A stretch of DNA of 64,000 nt from Meira nashicola (GCA_001600355.1 BCJU01000001.1:3245178-3309177); one strand, 5' to 3'; counted from the stretch's first letter, positions 29,192 to 40,408 are shown. A program made the numbers and translations. Notes: a model not told the origin generated them from the letters alone.

Positions 29192-32100
29192 TCATTGAAT
29201 GAAAGCGGGGGGTAATTGTAACATGCTAATCACTTCTCCCCATTCAGGAGCAGAAGGTTCTTGATGAAAGCTAAAAGGGCTAAAGTTTGGATTGGAAGTA
29301 TTACCAACGCCACTACCCTGGTTAACATTGAAATTAGCTGGTGTAGTTTGATTGGAAAAGGACGTGTTGCCGTTTGATGATCCGCTGCTGCTATTCGTAC
29401 TTCCTACCGATCCTGGAGCAGATGTGATTGCTTGAGCAAGGATTTGCAGACCTGGACTGTTTGAAAGCGGTTCTTTTGCACCCATCGAACGCATACTAGA
29501 AGGTGTAAGAGATGGTGGTCCCATCGCACCTTGTTGTGGGGGTTGCTGCTGTTGGGGTTGCTGTTGTGCAGAAGGCGGACCAGAAGTGGGCAATTGTGGT
29601 GGACCATAACTTGCAAAATTAGCATAATTTGACATGGCTGAAATGGCACCAAATGTACGAGGCGTGAAAGGCATTGTGTTTCCCACATTATTGTTAGGAC
29701 CAGGAACAGAAGAGTAACGATTATTTGTACCATTATTTGCTCCAGAAGGAGTCAAAACACCTGTGCTACTTGCACCGCTATTGCTTTCTTTTGGTCCAAA
29801 GAAAGGTGTTAAACGTGTAGCAGTCTCGTTCCAATACACATTTTCCATATCAAAAATATTTGGAGCAAATTCGAAATAAGCATTGAGAGATTGTTGTGGT
29901 GCAATAGGAGCCGAAAATGCATTCACGTCTGGTATGAAATTTTGTCCCATGGACATCGCCATACTACTTGATGATGGCACGATTTCAGCATTGGCATTGT
30001 TATTTTCTGAGCCATTATCGTTTTGCATCTGAGGAGCAAATGATTGTTGAAATTGCATCATCCTCTGTTGTTGTATGTATTGATCAGCTCGTTGTTCATA
30101 AGATCCTATTTGCATTTGCAGACCATCAGAACCTTGTTGCTGCTGGCCCCATTCACCTTGTTGTGCAAAATTTGGGAGACCATTCACGATCGAACCTCTT
30201 CGTCCAACAAATTCGTTCGCTTCACCAGTCACTACCCCTTCCGCTACAACCGCGAAACCGTCCAAGAGTAATTTATGTGCACTTGCGGCCGGCCATCTTT
30301 CAGACAATTTTCTCAACCATTCTTTGCACATGAGGAATTGTCTTCTAGAATCATTTGCTAATTTGTTGGCATATGTGGTTGTATTTTGTGGAGTTGTTAA
30401 ACCTGGTATAATGACCATCTTTGGGCTTGATTCGGAATGTGTTACGTTTTTGGAGGTATGCCCAAGACGAGCATTGAAGACAAACATTACAGCAACTGTG
30501 AAAATGATGTAAGCAAAATCGGTTGAAAGTCTGTCAACGCTACTTGCTTTCGATAAGAGCAAAAGCATATCAAACAAAGACTGAGCGACTTGGGTACATT
30601 TTTGATGATATTTATCGCCAAGAAGATGCGATAAAGAAACACCTTCATCTTGCGGAATAAATGGTCGATGCAATAATAACTTTGCGGTATAATACCAAAT
30701 TTGCACTGCAACAAAACTTGGCACTGGAATATCAGTAACTTTCTCATTTCTATTACCGTTCAAATCTTCCGGAAATTTGAGGAAAGCTGGCAAAGAATTC
30801 TTCCAAGTTTCTAGACTTTGATCGATCTCATCCACCAGCTTACGGATGGCATCGGTACCCATCTTTCGTAGAGCAGCTTTTCGTCTAAAGCTGTGCACTT
30901 GTGTAAGAACAGTCTCGACGATTGCAAACAATCTCCTTGAGCTGTTCAATAAGCTTGCAGAATGCAATTGTCTGCCTTGCGCATCTGTTTCGAATTCATC
31001 CCGTTCATTCTCGCTCATCGGTGGAACGTCAATATCTTTGCTTCGAAGCATAGGTGGTCTACCCATTTCCGAGCTAAGAACGGTGCTCAAGATGTAGATG
31101 CAATGAATGAGCCTATTCCGGCTTTCACGTTCGATCAAATCATGTTCATATTGGTGCAAGTGACGATGCAAGCCCAAGTCAATAGCCATTGTATTTGCAA
31201 GTGAAGACAAGAGGTATGCCTTTGAAAGTTGACCAGCGCCTTGATGATAGCATGATAACAAGAAACAGCTTTGTATTGATGCAAAAGATGGCGTTGGCAT
31301 ACCTTTATCGCGAAACAAGAACTGTTCAGCAACGCTTGCAAATACTTCTGCTGGAGATCCTTCACCAATTTCTACTTCAAGTTCGCCATCAATCGAAGGA
31401 CAAGCAACACAAACAGCAATAGTGTAAATAGAAAAGATCAAAGCTGTATCCAAGGTCGTAGGTAAAAGTTCTGGAGAAATTTCGTCCAAAGCTGGTTTGT
31501 ATAAGATAGGCCAAATCGGATGAAATCCAGTCCAATAATGTTGAAATAACTTTTGGTTCGTAGCTGAGCTTAACTTATACTGTTTCTCCGACAGAGTTGA
31601 GAAGCCGCTACTCGAAAACCCATGAGGTGACGCATTTGACACAGCAGATGGACTACCGTGCACCTTTGTCGGATGAGTGATCGAAGGCAGTTGGATAGGC
31701 GGATGAGAAGTTCGAGGCGAAAATTTAGGTCGGCCGCCAATACTGTCAGATGGACTTCGCATGCCAGAATTACTGATGAGAGTACCTGCATGATGATGAT
31801 GAGTATTTTGATGTTGCAATAATTGAATGCCAGAACTTGATCCAATGTGACGAATTGTACCTCCTTCATTGATTCCGATCAAGTCATCATCAGAATCTTC
31901 ACCGCTACCGGATCCATCAATACGACCTACAGGCGCAGAAGATTCCCTTTTGATTTGTCTTGCTCGTTTATTCAACGGATCAGGCATTGCATTTGCGATT
32001 GATTCTGCATTTATTCCACGTTCGTTACTAATTCTAGCAATTTCTTTACCTGTATCTTCATTTCCCATATGTAAAACGAGATCACGAATAGTAGTCTCTA

Positions 32101-32488
32101 ACGATCTTAACATTTTCGCTTTTGCGCTTTCTTTCGGACCTGAACGAAAACCTTTGGGGGGACCACGTTTTAAACCTCTACTTTCGTACGAACATGGTGT
32201 ACCTAAAACGGTGCAAACTTTGCATTCTGGTTTACCACCATCACATCTTCGTTTTTTGAGTGAACAAGTAACGCAAGCTTTTGAAACGCGTGCAGAATTA
32301 CTCTTTACTGTTGTTACCCTTGCATTATTGATGGATGTAGTTGGAGGTGTTGATCCTGAACCACTGAAATCCATCGTTGCATCATCCCTGTTACTTGATG
32401 TACTACTACCAGCTCTTACAAAAGGTGATTCGCTTTCCCGTGTTCTACCACCGACTGTAGAGTGATCAAATAAAATGCGGTTAGCCAT
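29192..32488 (-). CDS. Zn(II)2Cys6 transcription factor (1098 aa)
   Basis: The zinc cluster at residues 72-99 has Cys72, Cys75, Cys82, Cys89, Cys92 and Cys99 (CVTCSLKKRRCDGGKPEC). It is followed by a basic RGLKRGPPKGFRSGPKE, which resembles the block after the zinc cluster of xylanase-regulator-type proteins; a dimerisation helix (MLRSLETTIRDLVLHM) comes next. The middle homology domain spans about 310-600 (FQHYWTGFHPIWPILYKPAL, ESRNRLIHCIYILSTVLSSEMGRPP). The C-terminus is Gln/Asn/Ser/Gly-rich, a likely activation region. Targets unknown. The frame is uninterrupted. A role in carbohydrate metabolism would be a guess from the RGPPKG block alone. Confidence 0.93.
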   Translation of the reverse strand: MANRILFDHSTVGGRTRESESPFVRAGSSTSSNRDDATMDFSGSGSTPPTTSINNARVTTVKSNSARVSKACVTCSLKKRRCDGGKPECKVCTVLGTPCSYESRGLKRGPPKGFRSGPKESAKAKMLRSLETTIRDLVLHMGNEDTGKEIARISNERGINAESIANAMPDPLNKRARQIKRESSAPVGRIDGSGSGEDSDDDLIGINEGGTIRHIGSSSGIQLLQHQNTHHHHAGTLISNSGMRSPSDSIGGRPKFSPRTSHPPIQLPSITHPTKVHGSPSAVSNASPHGFSSSGFSTLSEKQYKLSSATNQKLFQHYWTGFHPIWPILYKPALDEISPELLPTTLDTALIFSIYTIAVCVACPSIDGELEVEIGEGSPAEVFASVAEQFLFRDKGMPTPSFASIQSCFLLSCYHQGAGQLSKAYLLSSLANTMAIDLGLHRHLHQYEHDLIERESRNRLIHCIYILSTVLSSEMGRPPMLRSKDIDVPPMSENERDEFETDAQGRQLHSASLLNSSRRLFAIVETVLTQVHSFRRKAALRKMGTDAIRKLVDEIDQSLETWKNSLPAFLKFPEDLNGNRNEKVTDIPVPSFVAVQIWYYTAKLLLHRPFIPQDEGVSLSHLLGDKYHQKCTQVAQSLFDMLLLLSKASSVDRLSTDFAYIIFTVAVMFVFNARLGHTSKNVTHSESSPKMVIIPGLTTPQNTTTYANKLANDSRRQFLMCKEWLRKLSERWPAASAHKLLLDGFAVVAEGVVTGEANEFVGRRGSIVNGLPNFAQQGEWGQQQQGSDGLQMQIGSYEQRADQYIQQQRMMQFQQSFAPQMQNDNGSENNNANAEIVPSSSSMAMSMGQNFIPDVNAFSAPIAPQQSLNAYFEFAPNIFDMENVYWNETATRLTPFFGPKESNSGASSTGVLTPSGANNGTNNRYSSVPGPNNNVGNTMPFTPRTFGAISAMSNYANFASYGPPQLPTSGPPSAQQQPQQQQPPQQGAMGPPSLTPSSMRSMGAKEPLSNSPGLQILAQAITSAPGSVGSTNSSSGSSNGNTSFSNQTTPANFNVNQGSGVGNTSNPNFSPFSFHQEPSAPEWGEVISMLQLPPAFIQ

Positions 32489-33288
32489 GGCTCATGATGT
32501 GTGATCCACTTTTAAAAAAGAAGGAAAAGAGAAACTTGATGGAAAGAAGATGGATGACGTTTGTAAGACAAAAAGAAAAAGAAAAAGTGCCACGGGGCAT
32601 ATTCCAAAAAACATCTTCTTGCAAACGGGACAGACGGACGGCGTATTTTTTGTCTTACACGACAGATCAAGAAAAGCCACCGCTGAGGGTTTTTTTTTAG
32701 TCTACTGTATGCCGACAATCTGCCCAGCGCTTGCGCACGTAACTCGAACGCATGTATGCACCGTGTTGTACAGTAGCGTGAAACTGTCTTTGGGAGTACG
32801 TGCGTGGTTATACATTTGTACCTATGAACGTGCTAATAGCGGCGCTCTCTTTTTTTTGGTCTTTCTTGAATATTCTTCCGAAAAATACGGCTCCGTTTTA
32901 TATATTTTTGAAATAAAGGTTATTACGCCCATTTTTTTGATTTCTTTTTTTGTTTGAGGTTTATAAAAGCAGAACACGTCTTGGCATCTGATTATAGAAG
33001 ATCTGGAAGAAGATCGTGATATACGAGATATGGTGTAATAATGTGACGCGGTTACATACATGCCGTCGGAAAATGCGCTGGGCGCTACAGACAAAAAGTC
33101 GGAAATCAATCGGTTCTTTTAGGCTCTAAATCAGTGTAAGCGTCAATCTCCTCATCACATGTCGGAAGTATGCCTCCACCGAAACGACATACATACACAT
33201 AAAATTGAGAGGGTGGCTGAATATAACAAGTTAACCCCGCAAAAAGATTTCATCTCAGACTTTTATCCCTATTCAATTTCCCCCTATC
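32489..33288. other. Divergent intergenic region (800 bp)
   Basis: Between the zinc-cluster gene (minus) and the alpha/beta hydrolase gene (plus). A purine-rich tract (32510-32600) and T-runs near 32690, 32850 and 32930 are seen. Several open frames of 60-135 codons cross it on both strands, but they follow the homopurine bias and have no domain. No gene supported. Confidence 0.4.
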
Positions 33289-34203
33289 ATGTCAAACAAC
33301 TCATTACCAAAACCCGCTTCGCAATTCGAAGTTAGATCAGTTCAAATTGAAGATGACGTTTCAATTGCATATCAAACGGCGGGAAATTTTCATTCAACAA
33401 GATCGATTTTATTAATTCATGGATATCCTCAAACGGTTTTCGCAATGCGTTATCTTTTAACACTTTTTGCCGAAAAAGGTTATTTTGTCGTTGCGCCAGA
33501 TTATCGCGGAGCCGGAGGAAGTTCAATGCCTTTAAGCGGATACGATAAAATGACAATGGCTACCGATTTACATAAATTAATGGTGGAACAGTTAAAAGTT
33601 GAATCTTATTCTATTTTAGGTCATGATATTGGTAGTATGGTAGCAACTGCTCAAGCACTTAAATTTAGAGAACATGTTAAAAGATTAATTATAATGGAAT
33701 GTCCTCAACCTGGAACATCAATTTATAAAGCTTTTACAACCGAACCTGAATTAACAATGGGTCCAACTTTTCATTTCTTCTTTCATAATTCATCAGATTT
33801 ACCCGAACAACTAACGTATGGAAGAGAAGACATTTATCTTCAACACTTTTACGATCGTCTTTCGCATAAGCCTTACTTTCTTACAAATGAAGAAAGACAA
33901 GTTTATTATCAAGCTTTTAGAAGATCAGGTAGGATGAGAGCAGGATTTGAAGTTTATCGTGCTTTCAGACAAGATGATATAGACGTTAAAGAGAATATTG
34001 CTTCGAAAGGCAAATTAACCATTCCAGTCTTGGCAACAGGTGGTTCAGAAAGTGTATTTTGCAAATATATCGAACAAATTGGTGAAGAGATTGCGGAGAA
34101 TATACAATACAAGTCTGTTGATGATGCTTCTCATTGGGTGCCAGAAGAGAATCCTGTTGGATTAGCAGAATTGACCATTAAATTCTTACAAGATCATTTA
34201 TAA
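33289..34203 (+). CDS. Alpha/beta hydrolase, epoxide-hydrolase/haloalkane-dehalogenase type
   Basis: 304 residues, no signal peptide, probably cytosolic. LLIHGYPQT holds the oxyanion HGxP motif. VVAPDYRGAGGSSMP is the second signature, and ILGHDIGSMVA has Asp113 as nucleophile, as in epoxide hydrolases and haloacetate dehalogenases (not Ser). The catalytic His is probably His282 in DDASHWVPEE. A cap region with Tyr residues lies between about 140 and 220. Length and motifs fit soluble epoxide hydrolases; the substrate is unknown. It converges on the next gene with a 111-base gap. Flanked by two zinc-cluster regulators, it might be their target, but that is speculation. Confidence 0.88.
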   Translation: MSNNSLPKPASQFEVRSVQIEDDVSIAYQTAGNFHSTRSILLIHGYPQTVFAMRYLLTLFAEKGYFVVAPDYRGAGGSSMPLSGYDKMTMATDLHKLMVEQLKVESYSILGHDIGSMVATAQALKFREHVKRLIIMECPQPGTSIYKAFTTEPELTMGPTFHFFFHNSSDLPEQLTYGREDIYLQHFYDRLSHKPYFLTNEERQVYYQAFRRSGRMRAGFEVYRAFRQDDIDVKENIASKGKLTIPVLATGGSESVFCKYIEQIGEEIAENIQYKSVDDASHWVPEENPVGLAELTIKFLQDHL

Positions 34204-34314
34204 AAGTCATTTTATTAGCACATATATATTTTGCGTGATCTACAGATGGAAGGTCTATCTATTGATTGAAGTACAAAAGTTGTTGAAGAAAAGAAGTACA
34301 AATGAGATAAATGA

Positions 34315-37095
34315 TCATGATGGCTTTTGATTTTGTTGAAAATGTTGTTGTTGTGAAGTACTATAATAATTGCTCGGTCCAAAAATAAGATTGTAAAATT
34401 GTGCGCCTTCTAAATCATGAGAGTATGGATCTCCTGATGTAGTTGTTGGTTGTTGTTGATTGATGTTCATTTGTTGCATCATTCCGCTTTGTTGATTAGG
34501 GAATGAAGATTGCCAAAAGATAGGATTGTTTTGTTCGTTAAACATACTATTTGTTGAATTAGGTTGTTGAATTCCCATCATGTATTGATTTTGCGTTTGA
34601 TTTCTTGTTGTATTCATTTGCGAAGAAGGTAAATTAAATTGAGAGTTATTATATCCTTGTTGAACTGGAGCAATCGTAGAAGAACTTCGTAGAGGAGTTG
34701 GTTTTTGATGATCATTTTGCATTTCTACATTTCTTGATGAAACTTCTTTTCCTTTGAACTTTTTCTCTTCAACAGGAGGTGCAATATTTGTCATACCTTG
34801 AGGAATTGCCTTTTGTTGCTGTTGTGCAAAAATATACTTTTCCTTTGTCTTTTCAAGTACTGCTTTTAAGAAAGGTCCATAATTACTTGCTGCTCCTCTT
34901 CTATGTGGAGTGATTGAAGCAGCTTGATTAAGTGTTTCTGAAACTTTTGTTATCAAATCAAATGTTGTTCTAATATCCATATGTAATCTTGAAGAATCAA
35001 TTGAAGGACTATTCATTATTCCTATCAAACTTAAACAAACACAACAACAATATGTCGGTAAAATTATTGAACAATTATTCGAATATTGAAATGCGATTGC
35101 GTTTTGAGTATGTATGACTTGATGTAAAAATGCAGTTGAAGCATTAAAAATATCCAAATATAAATCTAAAGGAAATGTCGTTTGTGTTGTTTCAAATGTA
35201 AACCTTAAAGCTCTTGAAGCAGACATTGAACGTGCATACCAATAACATATTCTTGCTCTACGAAATCTTGGATGTTGAGAAGAAATGTTTGTTGCGTAAG
35301 GATCTTGTGACCATGCATTTGACCAAGCATCTAATTGTTCAATTGATTGTTTATATGTTATTTTCATCATTTCAACTATTTCATTTGTATGCGTTTGATT
35401 TGAAAGGATAAAGCGTTCAAACATTTCTGCTTGTCTGGCTAAAATTAAACGTAATTGAACTAAAGCAACGATTGCATGATCTGCAATTAATGCTTGAGGA
35501 TGTAAATGCCAAGAACTTGAAGAGATTACCATTGTATCAAAACGCATCATTGGTGCCATTCCCATTAATTCGCATAATGCCATTTCTGCAATCCAAACGT
35601 TTAACCATGTCCTTTCACGATTTCGAACTCTTTTTATTAATTCTAAATCGTTTGGAAAACGTGAAAGAGCGTTTTGCATTGATGTATTCATTCCTAATTC
35701 CCATCCTATACGTGAAGCATAACCAATAAATAACCAAGATCGATCTTTTGAAAGTGTTGTAACTTGTGGATGATAATATGCTAAAAGGACGAATGCTTGA
35801 ACGATTTCTACCGATCTATAATCTTGCGTTAGAATTGCAGGTAAAATGATTTTATGAATATGAACTTCTAATTTATTTGATAAAGGACCACTTTCCATAT
35901 CAAACATTGAAGCGATAAAACAAATCGTTGTAAGTAAAAAAGAAGAAGTCATTCTAACGAATTCAAAAGAATGTAATTGTAAATCAAACATTGCCACGCT
36001 TGATTCCAATGAATCGAAATATAATTTAAACAATTCTTCTGCTTTTGAAATTGAAATTACTCCCATATCTATCGGATCAAATCTATCCAATTTAACGTTC
36101 CTTAGTCCATGTAAAAAAGAAGTTTGATCGATTGAATTCCTTCTTGATTCTGTTGCAGCACTAATGCTAGGTGTTATTCTTGGTGTATAATCACCAATCT
36201 GAGCGTTTAAAAGGGTATCTTGATAATCTGTTTGTGAAATCGAATGTTGTTTATCTTCATTCAATCCAACATCTTTACCGAAATGTGCTAAAAATCGAAG
36301 AGGATGAGATAATAAACTTTCTAATGTTGTTTGTTTTGCATCTAATAAAGGTGAACTTGAACGTGAATCTACTATTTTCCATAAATCATTTTGTTGATCA
36401 GGTAAAGCAGGTGCGGTTGAAATTGATGAATTTCCGTTTCCATTAGAGTGTGTTGATGAACTTGCAGAAGTAGAAATACCTTTTTCTGTTGATGTTTCTG
36501 TTGTTGATTGTAAACTTCTTAACTGTCCTAAAAGTGATTGAACTACCCTTTCAAGATGTTGTACTCTTTTACTATCTGAAAATCTACCCCTTCTATGTTC
36601 TTTATAAACGCATTCCCTATTTAACCTTTTACATCTTTCACATATTTCGCCACCTGAACAACGTGTTTTACTTGCTCTACATTCTAAACATGAAATCTTT
36701 GAAGAAGCTGCAATAGAAGCTGGTGAAAGGTGAATTGAATCCATTGGCTCTAAACTAAATCTTCTTTTTCGTAGTGGAATTGGTATTCGTTGTTTAGAAG
36801 ATGATGATGATGATGAATTGGTTGTTGTTGTTGTTTCTCCTATTGTACTTTCCAATAATCTTTCGATAGAATCTCTCTCTTCTTGACCAATCTCTCCTTC
36901 ACTATCTTCTATATCTTCTCTTTCTTTTTTTGTTACCCCATCTTTACCACTCTCGAAAGGTAAATTGGATGACATCGTAAAAACACGATTATCAATTCTG
37001 TTGATTTCATTGAATGTATTATCGGCATGTGAATCGTTGTCGAATGATATTTGCGTATCCTTTTTGGATTGAATAGTACTTTTATTCTCTTCCAT
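34315..37095 (-). CDS. Zn(II)2Cys6 transcription factor (926 aa)
   Basis: The zinc cluster is set back from the N-terminus at residues 136-162: Cys136, Cys139, Cys146, Cys152, Cys155 and Cys162 (CLECRASKTRCSGGEICERC). A coiled dimerisation segment follows (VQHLERVVQSLLGQLRSL). The middle homology domain is at about 330-640, with FKLYFDSLESSVAMFDLQLH and ERTWLNVWIAEMALCELMG. The C-terminal 170 residues are Gln/Asn-rich (NINQQQPTTTSG). The coding sequence is especially A/T-rich at third positions, like its neighbours. A second in-frame ATG at 36975 could be the start, since the first 40 residues carry no known feature. Targets unknown. Confidence 0.92.
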   Translation of the reverse strand: MEENKSTIQSKKDTQISFDNDSHADNTFNEINRIDNRVFTMSSNLPFESGKDGVTKKEREDIEDSEGEIGQEERDSIERLLESTIGETTTTTNSSSSSSSKQRIPIPLRKRRFSLEPMDSIHLSPASIAASSKISCLECRASKTRCSGGEICERCKRLNRECVYKEHRRGRFSDSKRVQHLERVVQSLLGQLRSLQSTTETSTEKGISTSASSSTHSNGNGNSSISTAPALPDQQNDLWKIVDSRSSSPLLDAKQTTLESLLSHPLRFLAHFGKDVGLNEDKQHSISQTDYQDTLLNAQIGDYTPRITPSISAATESRRNSIDQTSFLHGLRNVKLDRFDPIDMGVISISKAEELFKLYFDSLESSVAMFDLQLHSFEFVRMTSSFLLTTICFIASMFDMESGPLSNKLEVHIHKIILPAILTQDYRSVEIVQAFVLLAYYHPQVTTLSKDRSWLFIGYASRIGWELGMNTSMQNALSRFPNDLELIKRVRNRERTWLNVWIAEMALCELMGMAPMMRFDTMVISSSSWHLHPQALIADHAIVALVQLRLILARQAEMFERFILSNQTHTNEIVEMMKITYKQSIEQLDAWSNAWSQDPYATNISSQHPRFRRARICYWYARSMSASRALRFTFETTQTTFPLDLYLDIFNASTAFLHQVIHTQNAIAFQYSNNCSIILPTYCCCVCLSLIGIMNSPSIDSSRLHMDIRTTFDLITKVSETLNQAASITPHRRGAASNYGPFLKAVLEKTKEKYIFAQQQQKAIPQGMTNIAPPVEEKKFKGKEVSSRNVEMQNDHQKPTPLRSSSTIAPVQQGYNNSQFNLPSSQMNTTRNQTQNQYMMGIQQPNSTNSMFNEQNNPIFWQSSFPNQQSGMMQQMNINQQQPTTTSGDPYSHDLEGAQFYNLIFGPSNYYSTSQQQHFQQNQKPS

Positions 37096-38973
37096 TGATA
37101 TATTTTGTTATACTGACAATTGCAACATCATCCATAAATGTAACATGACGAAAAACAATGACAGAAAAAAGAAATAACCTCTTTTCTTAAGAGATTATTG
37201 TCGATCTCCTTCTATCTGCAGTAGGTTTTTATTGATATTCCATTTGTAGTCTTGTTTATTTTGTCAAAGCGTGATCGAATGAATGATTGGATGTGCTCTT
37301 TGTAATTCGAAATTGTTTTTCTTTTAGATGAATAAAATGTTGTTTATATTTCTTTTATTCCAATGCTGGTCGTTACGAAGATGCATTATAATCAAAATAT
37401 AATAATATACAAACAACCGTTGTACATTAAAATCGTTTACATGAATTGTATGTATTATACGATATGCAAACAATAAATAATTGTACGATATGCAAACAAT
37501 GTCACCTCTGTCTCTCTTCCTGTCCTTTAACCAATAGTGAAAATCTGTGTGACGCGCGCTATTTTACCCTCTAAAAAAGGAATTAAAATTAAAAATAAAG
37601 CTTGCAGTAGATTTTATTGGAGTAACGGAGAAGTGATCGCCGATATTTTCGCTTCTTTATACATAAGATCGTAAAGTCGATTTGCCGAAATGGAATATCG
37701 GATTTAGTACTTATGTATGTATGGTATACGACTGTCAACAGAAGAAAAGGTATATCACAGAAAATATTATTTATCTTTTAGAAATCATCCAGGGTACACA
37801 ACAACATACACTAGTCAAAATAAAAATTTATCATTTTCTCGCACATACTCTCGAATCAAACCTATGATCGAAAATGTTATTTTTCGCTTCGATTAAATAA
37901 TATAATTCTTTAAAGAAAACAGTGCGTTTAGCCATCATCTATTCTTGAATCTTGATAAAATATAAAAAGTGATCATGACATAAAGAGTAGCTTGTTCTTA
38001 TTCAATTATATCATCATTAATCAATCCTATCATTGTTTTTGGTCAAGACAGAGGAACTCCATAAAATATAATTTCGCACGGACGTTTATATTCTTTTTAG
38101 GTGGAAGAGCAGAGATAATAATAATAATCAATTGCAGATTTGGGATGGAGGGTTTAGATTGTTGGATCATTATTTGACTGCTGCACGCTGCGCTGCGCGA
38201 GAGGATGGATGGCTTAGATCTCGATCAAATATTGCATATCAGCCGAGAATGAATTTTTAAGGCGTATTTAATGAAATTTATAGCCAATCAAACGCATAAG
38301 TACAGATGAACATGCATGCATACACTTTTAGGAACATACATGTCTATGCATATCATGCCACAAAGACCATTTTTAAATTATTCGCTTTCGGAGAACGATT
38401 ATTACCCTTTCTTTGGATCCAATCTGAGATTGAAATCTTTAGTGTAAATGCAAGATTTTCGAATGTGTTTAAATTTAACTTTCTCAAAAGAGACCCTATG
38501 AATAAATAACCAATTGAAAAAGTGATCTCGTGATCTGACCTACATAGTACTAGAATATTCTATTCATATTCTAAGGAGGATACTTGTCAAGTCTTGCCTA
38601 TCACACCTGGTAAGACTGTTTTATACTATCATCTAATTTTATTTAAAACGTTCTCACGAAACTAATTCAAGAAGGTCTATTACATATGAACTTGATAAAC
38701 AACACTATCATCCAAAAAGATGAACAAGTAAAATTGTTCTCTTGCTTATGTAAGTTAAACAATTGGCGTGCTGACGGGTTTAGCGCGTATCAAATTTATT
38801 TCCAGCTTGTGCATGTCTTGCTTGTGTGCGCCCGCGTCAGCTCCGGGCCTTTGTCCGGGCTCTGTTTTGCACGGACGCATTTTGGATCTGCGAAGAAATA
38901 ATTTTGTTTTAATTCTGTGCACCATCATCATTCAGAAGGATTATCATCACAAGAAAAGTGATCCGTGGTCATC
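37096..38973. other. Long AT-rich intergenic region (1.9 kb)
   Basis: Divergent spacer between the zinc-cluster gene and the mitochondrial carrier gene. It contains a 17-base direct repeat TACGATATGCAAACAAT at 37458-37474 and 37484-37500, a GCGCTGCGC element at 38190-38198, and a TGCATGCA palindrome at 38313-38320. Short open frames on both strands are 60-100 codons with no similarity I recognise. No RNA gene is evident. Confidence 0.4.
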
Positions 38974-40098
38974 ATGTCTGCTACAGGTGCAAAACAGACT
39001 GGTGCAAGTGCAGGTGCATCAGGTGCATCTTCAGGAACTCAACCTGTTCAAACATTTGCACCTGTAAAGCTTTCAACAGGAGAAGGATTCGCAGTTGGTT
39101 CATTTGCAGCAATGACGGCAGTTTTATTTTCAAATCCGGCAGAGTCAATTAAGACAAGAATGCAATTACAAGGTGAATTAACTGAAACAGCAAAAAGAAG
39201 AGGTCCAGGTCAACCTCCAGTAGAAAAGTTATATAATGGAACATGGGATTGTTTTCGTAAAACTGCTAAAACAGAAGGCATTAAAGGTATTCAGAGAGGT
39301 TTAGGAGCTGCTTTAATTTATCAAGTTTGTTTGAATGGAAGTAGATTAGGATTTTATGAACCTTTTAGAAAATTATACAATCAAGCGGCCGGAAAAGATG
39401 AAAAAGAAGTTTGGGCACTTGGTGCTTTTGCTGCAGGTGCAAGTTCAGGTGTGGTTGGAGCAATTTTAGGAAACCCTTTGTTCTTAGTTAAAGCAAGACA
39501 ACAGGCTTACTCTCCTCATTTCAAAATTGGAAAAGCACAATACAATTACAAAAATGCTTTTGATGGCTTAAGAAGTATCGTTAAATCGGATGGAGTAAGA
39601 GGATTAGCTCGTGGAATGGATGCTGCTATTCTACGAACAGCGATGGGAAGTACAGTACAATTACCCGCCTACAATTACGCCAAAACATATCTTGTCAATC
39701 TAACTCCAGACAATACGTTTGCATATAATCCTCTACTCCTTCTGGCTGGAAAACCAAATGCATTTTCGACATATTTGGTATCTTCTTTCTTCAGTGGATT
39801 ATGTGTTTGTGCTGCTATGCAACCTGCCGATACAGCATTAAGTAGAGTATACAATCAACCTACTCGAATTGATGAAAGAGGAAGGTCTGTTGGAACATTG
39901 TACAGAGGTCCTATACATTGTTTATACCTTACTGCCAAAACAGAAGGTCCTTTAGCATGGTACAAAGGAACTACTGCTCATTTAGCACGTATTGCTCCTC
40001 ATACAGTTTTAACTTTGGTGGTAAATGAAGCATATTTGCGTTATTACAGTAATTGGAAAGCTGGAAGGGATATATTCGCTCAACCTGCAACAGAATAG
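38974..40098 (+). CDS. OAC1: Mitochondrial carrier, oxaloacetate/sulfate type (Oac1)
   Basis: Inner-membrane solute carrier, 374 residues from the ATG at 38974; an in-frame GTG just upstream is not needed. Three carrier repeats are present. The first has NPAESIKTRMQLQ. The second has GNPLFLVKARQQAYS, where Leu-Phe replaces the usual Asp/Glu pattern, as in yeast Oac1. The third has MQPADTALSRVYNQP. These agree with the Oac1/SLC25A34-35 subfamily, which exchanges oxaloacetate, sulfate or malonate. A Gly/Ala/Ser-rich N-terminal extension of about 30 residues precedes the first helix. Its neighbour is CYB2; both would serve organic-acid metabolism. Confidence 0.9.
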   Translation: MSATGAKQTGASAGASGASSGTQPVQTFAPVKLSTGEGFAVGSFAAMTAVLFSNPAESIKTRMQLQGELTETAKRRGPGQPPVEKLYNGTWDCFRKTAKTEGIKGIQRGLGAALIYQVCLNGSRLGFYEPFRKLYNQAAGKDEKEVWALGAFAAGASSGVVGAILGNPLFLVKARQQAYSPHFKIGKAQYNYKNAFDGLRSIVKSDGVRGLARGMDAAILRTAMGSTVQLPAYNYAKTYLVNLTPDNTFAYNPLLLLAGKPNAFSTYLVSSFFSGLCVCAAMQPADTALSRVYNQPTRIDERGRSVGTLYRGPIHCLYLTAKTEGPLAWYKGTTAHLARIAPHTVLTLVVNEAYLRYYSNWKAGRDIFAQPATE

Positions 40099-40408
40099 AA
40101 GCATATCTTCTCATAGACGTTCTCCTAAACCAAAATTTGTACTATTAACTTGAACGATCATGCATGCTTTGAATAAATGCTATTTAATTGAATTGAATTG
40201 AATTGCTGCCGAATAGCTTGATATGCACATAGACAAGGATGCACGCAAGCCGGACCGGTAGCGCGTAAATTCCAAATTTCCCCCACGTTAAGAAGGCAAA
40301 AAGGGTTTCGGCTGATGCGAATTAGGAAAGATCTTATTGGCTTGATTCATTCTTTCTGAAGAACGATCATGATCTATGCTTTTACTACCAGTTTGATAGT
40401 AAAGCAAG
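40099..40408. other. Intergenic region with (AATTG)4 microsatellite
   Basis: 310 bases between the carrier gene and CYB2. A pentanucleotide repeat (AATTG)4 sits at 40186-40205. Nothing else stands out. Confidence 0.4.

Noticed and set aside
31869..32465. 198-codon plus-strand frame
   Set aside because: Fully antisense to the zinc-cluster region of the 1098-residue regulator, whose motifs are decisive.
32550..32957. 135-codon plus-strand frame
   Set aside because: Begins in a homopurine tract, has no recognisable domain, and lies in the divergent promoter between two good genes.
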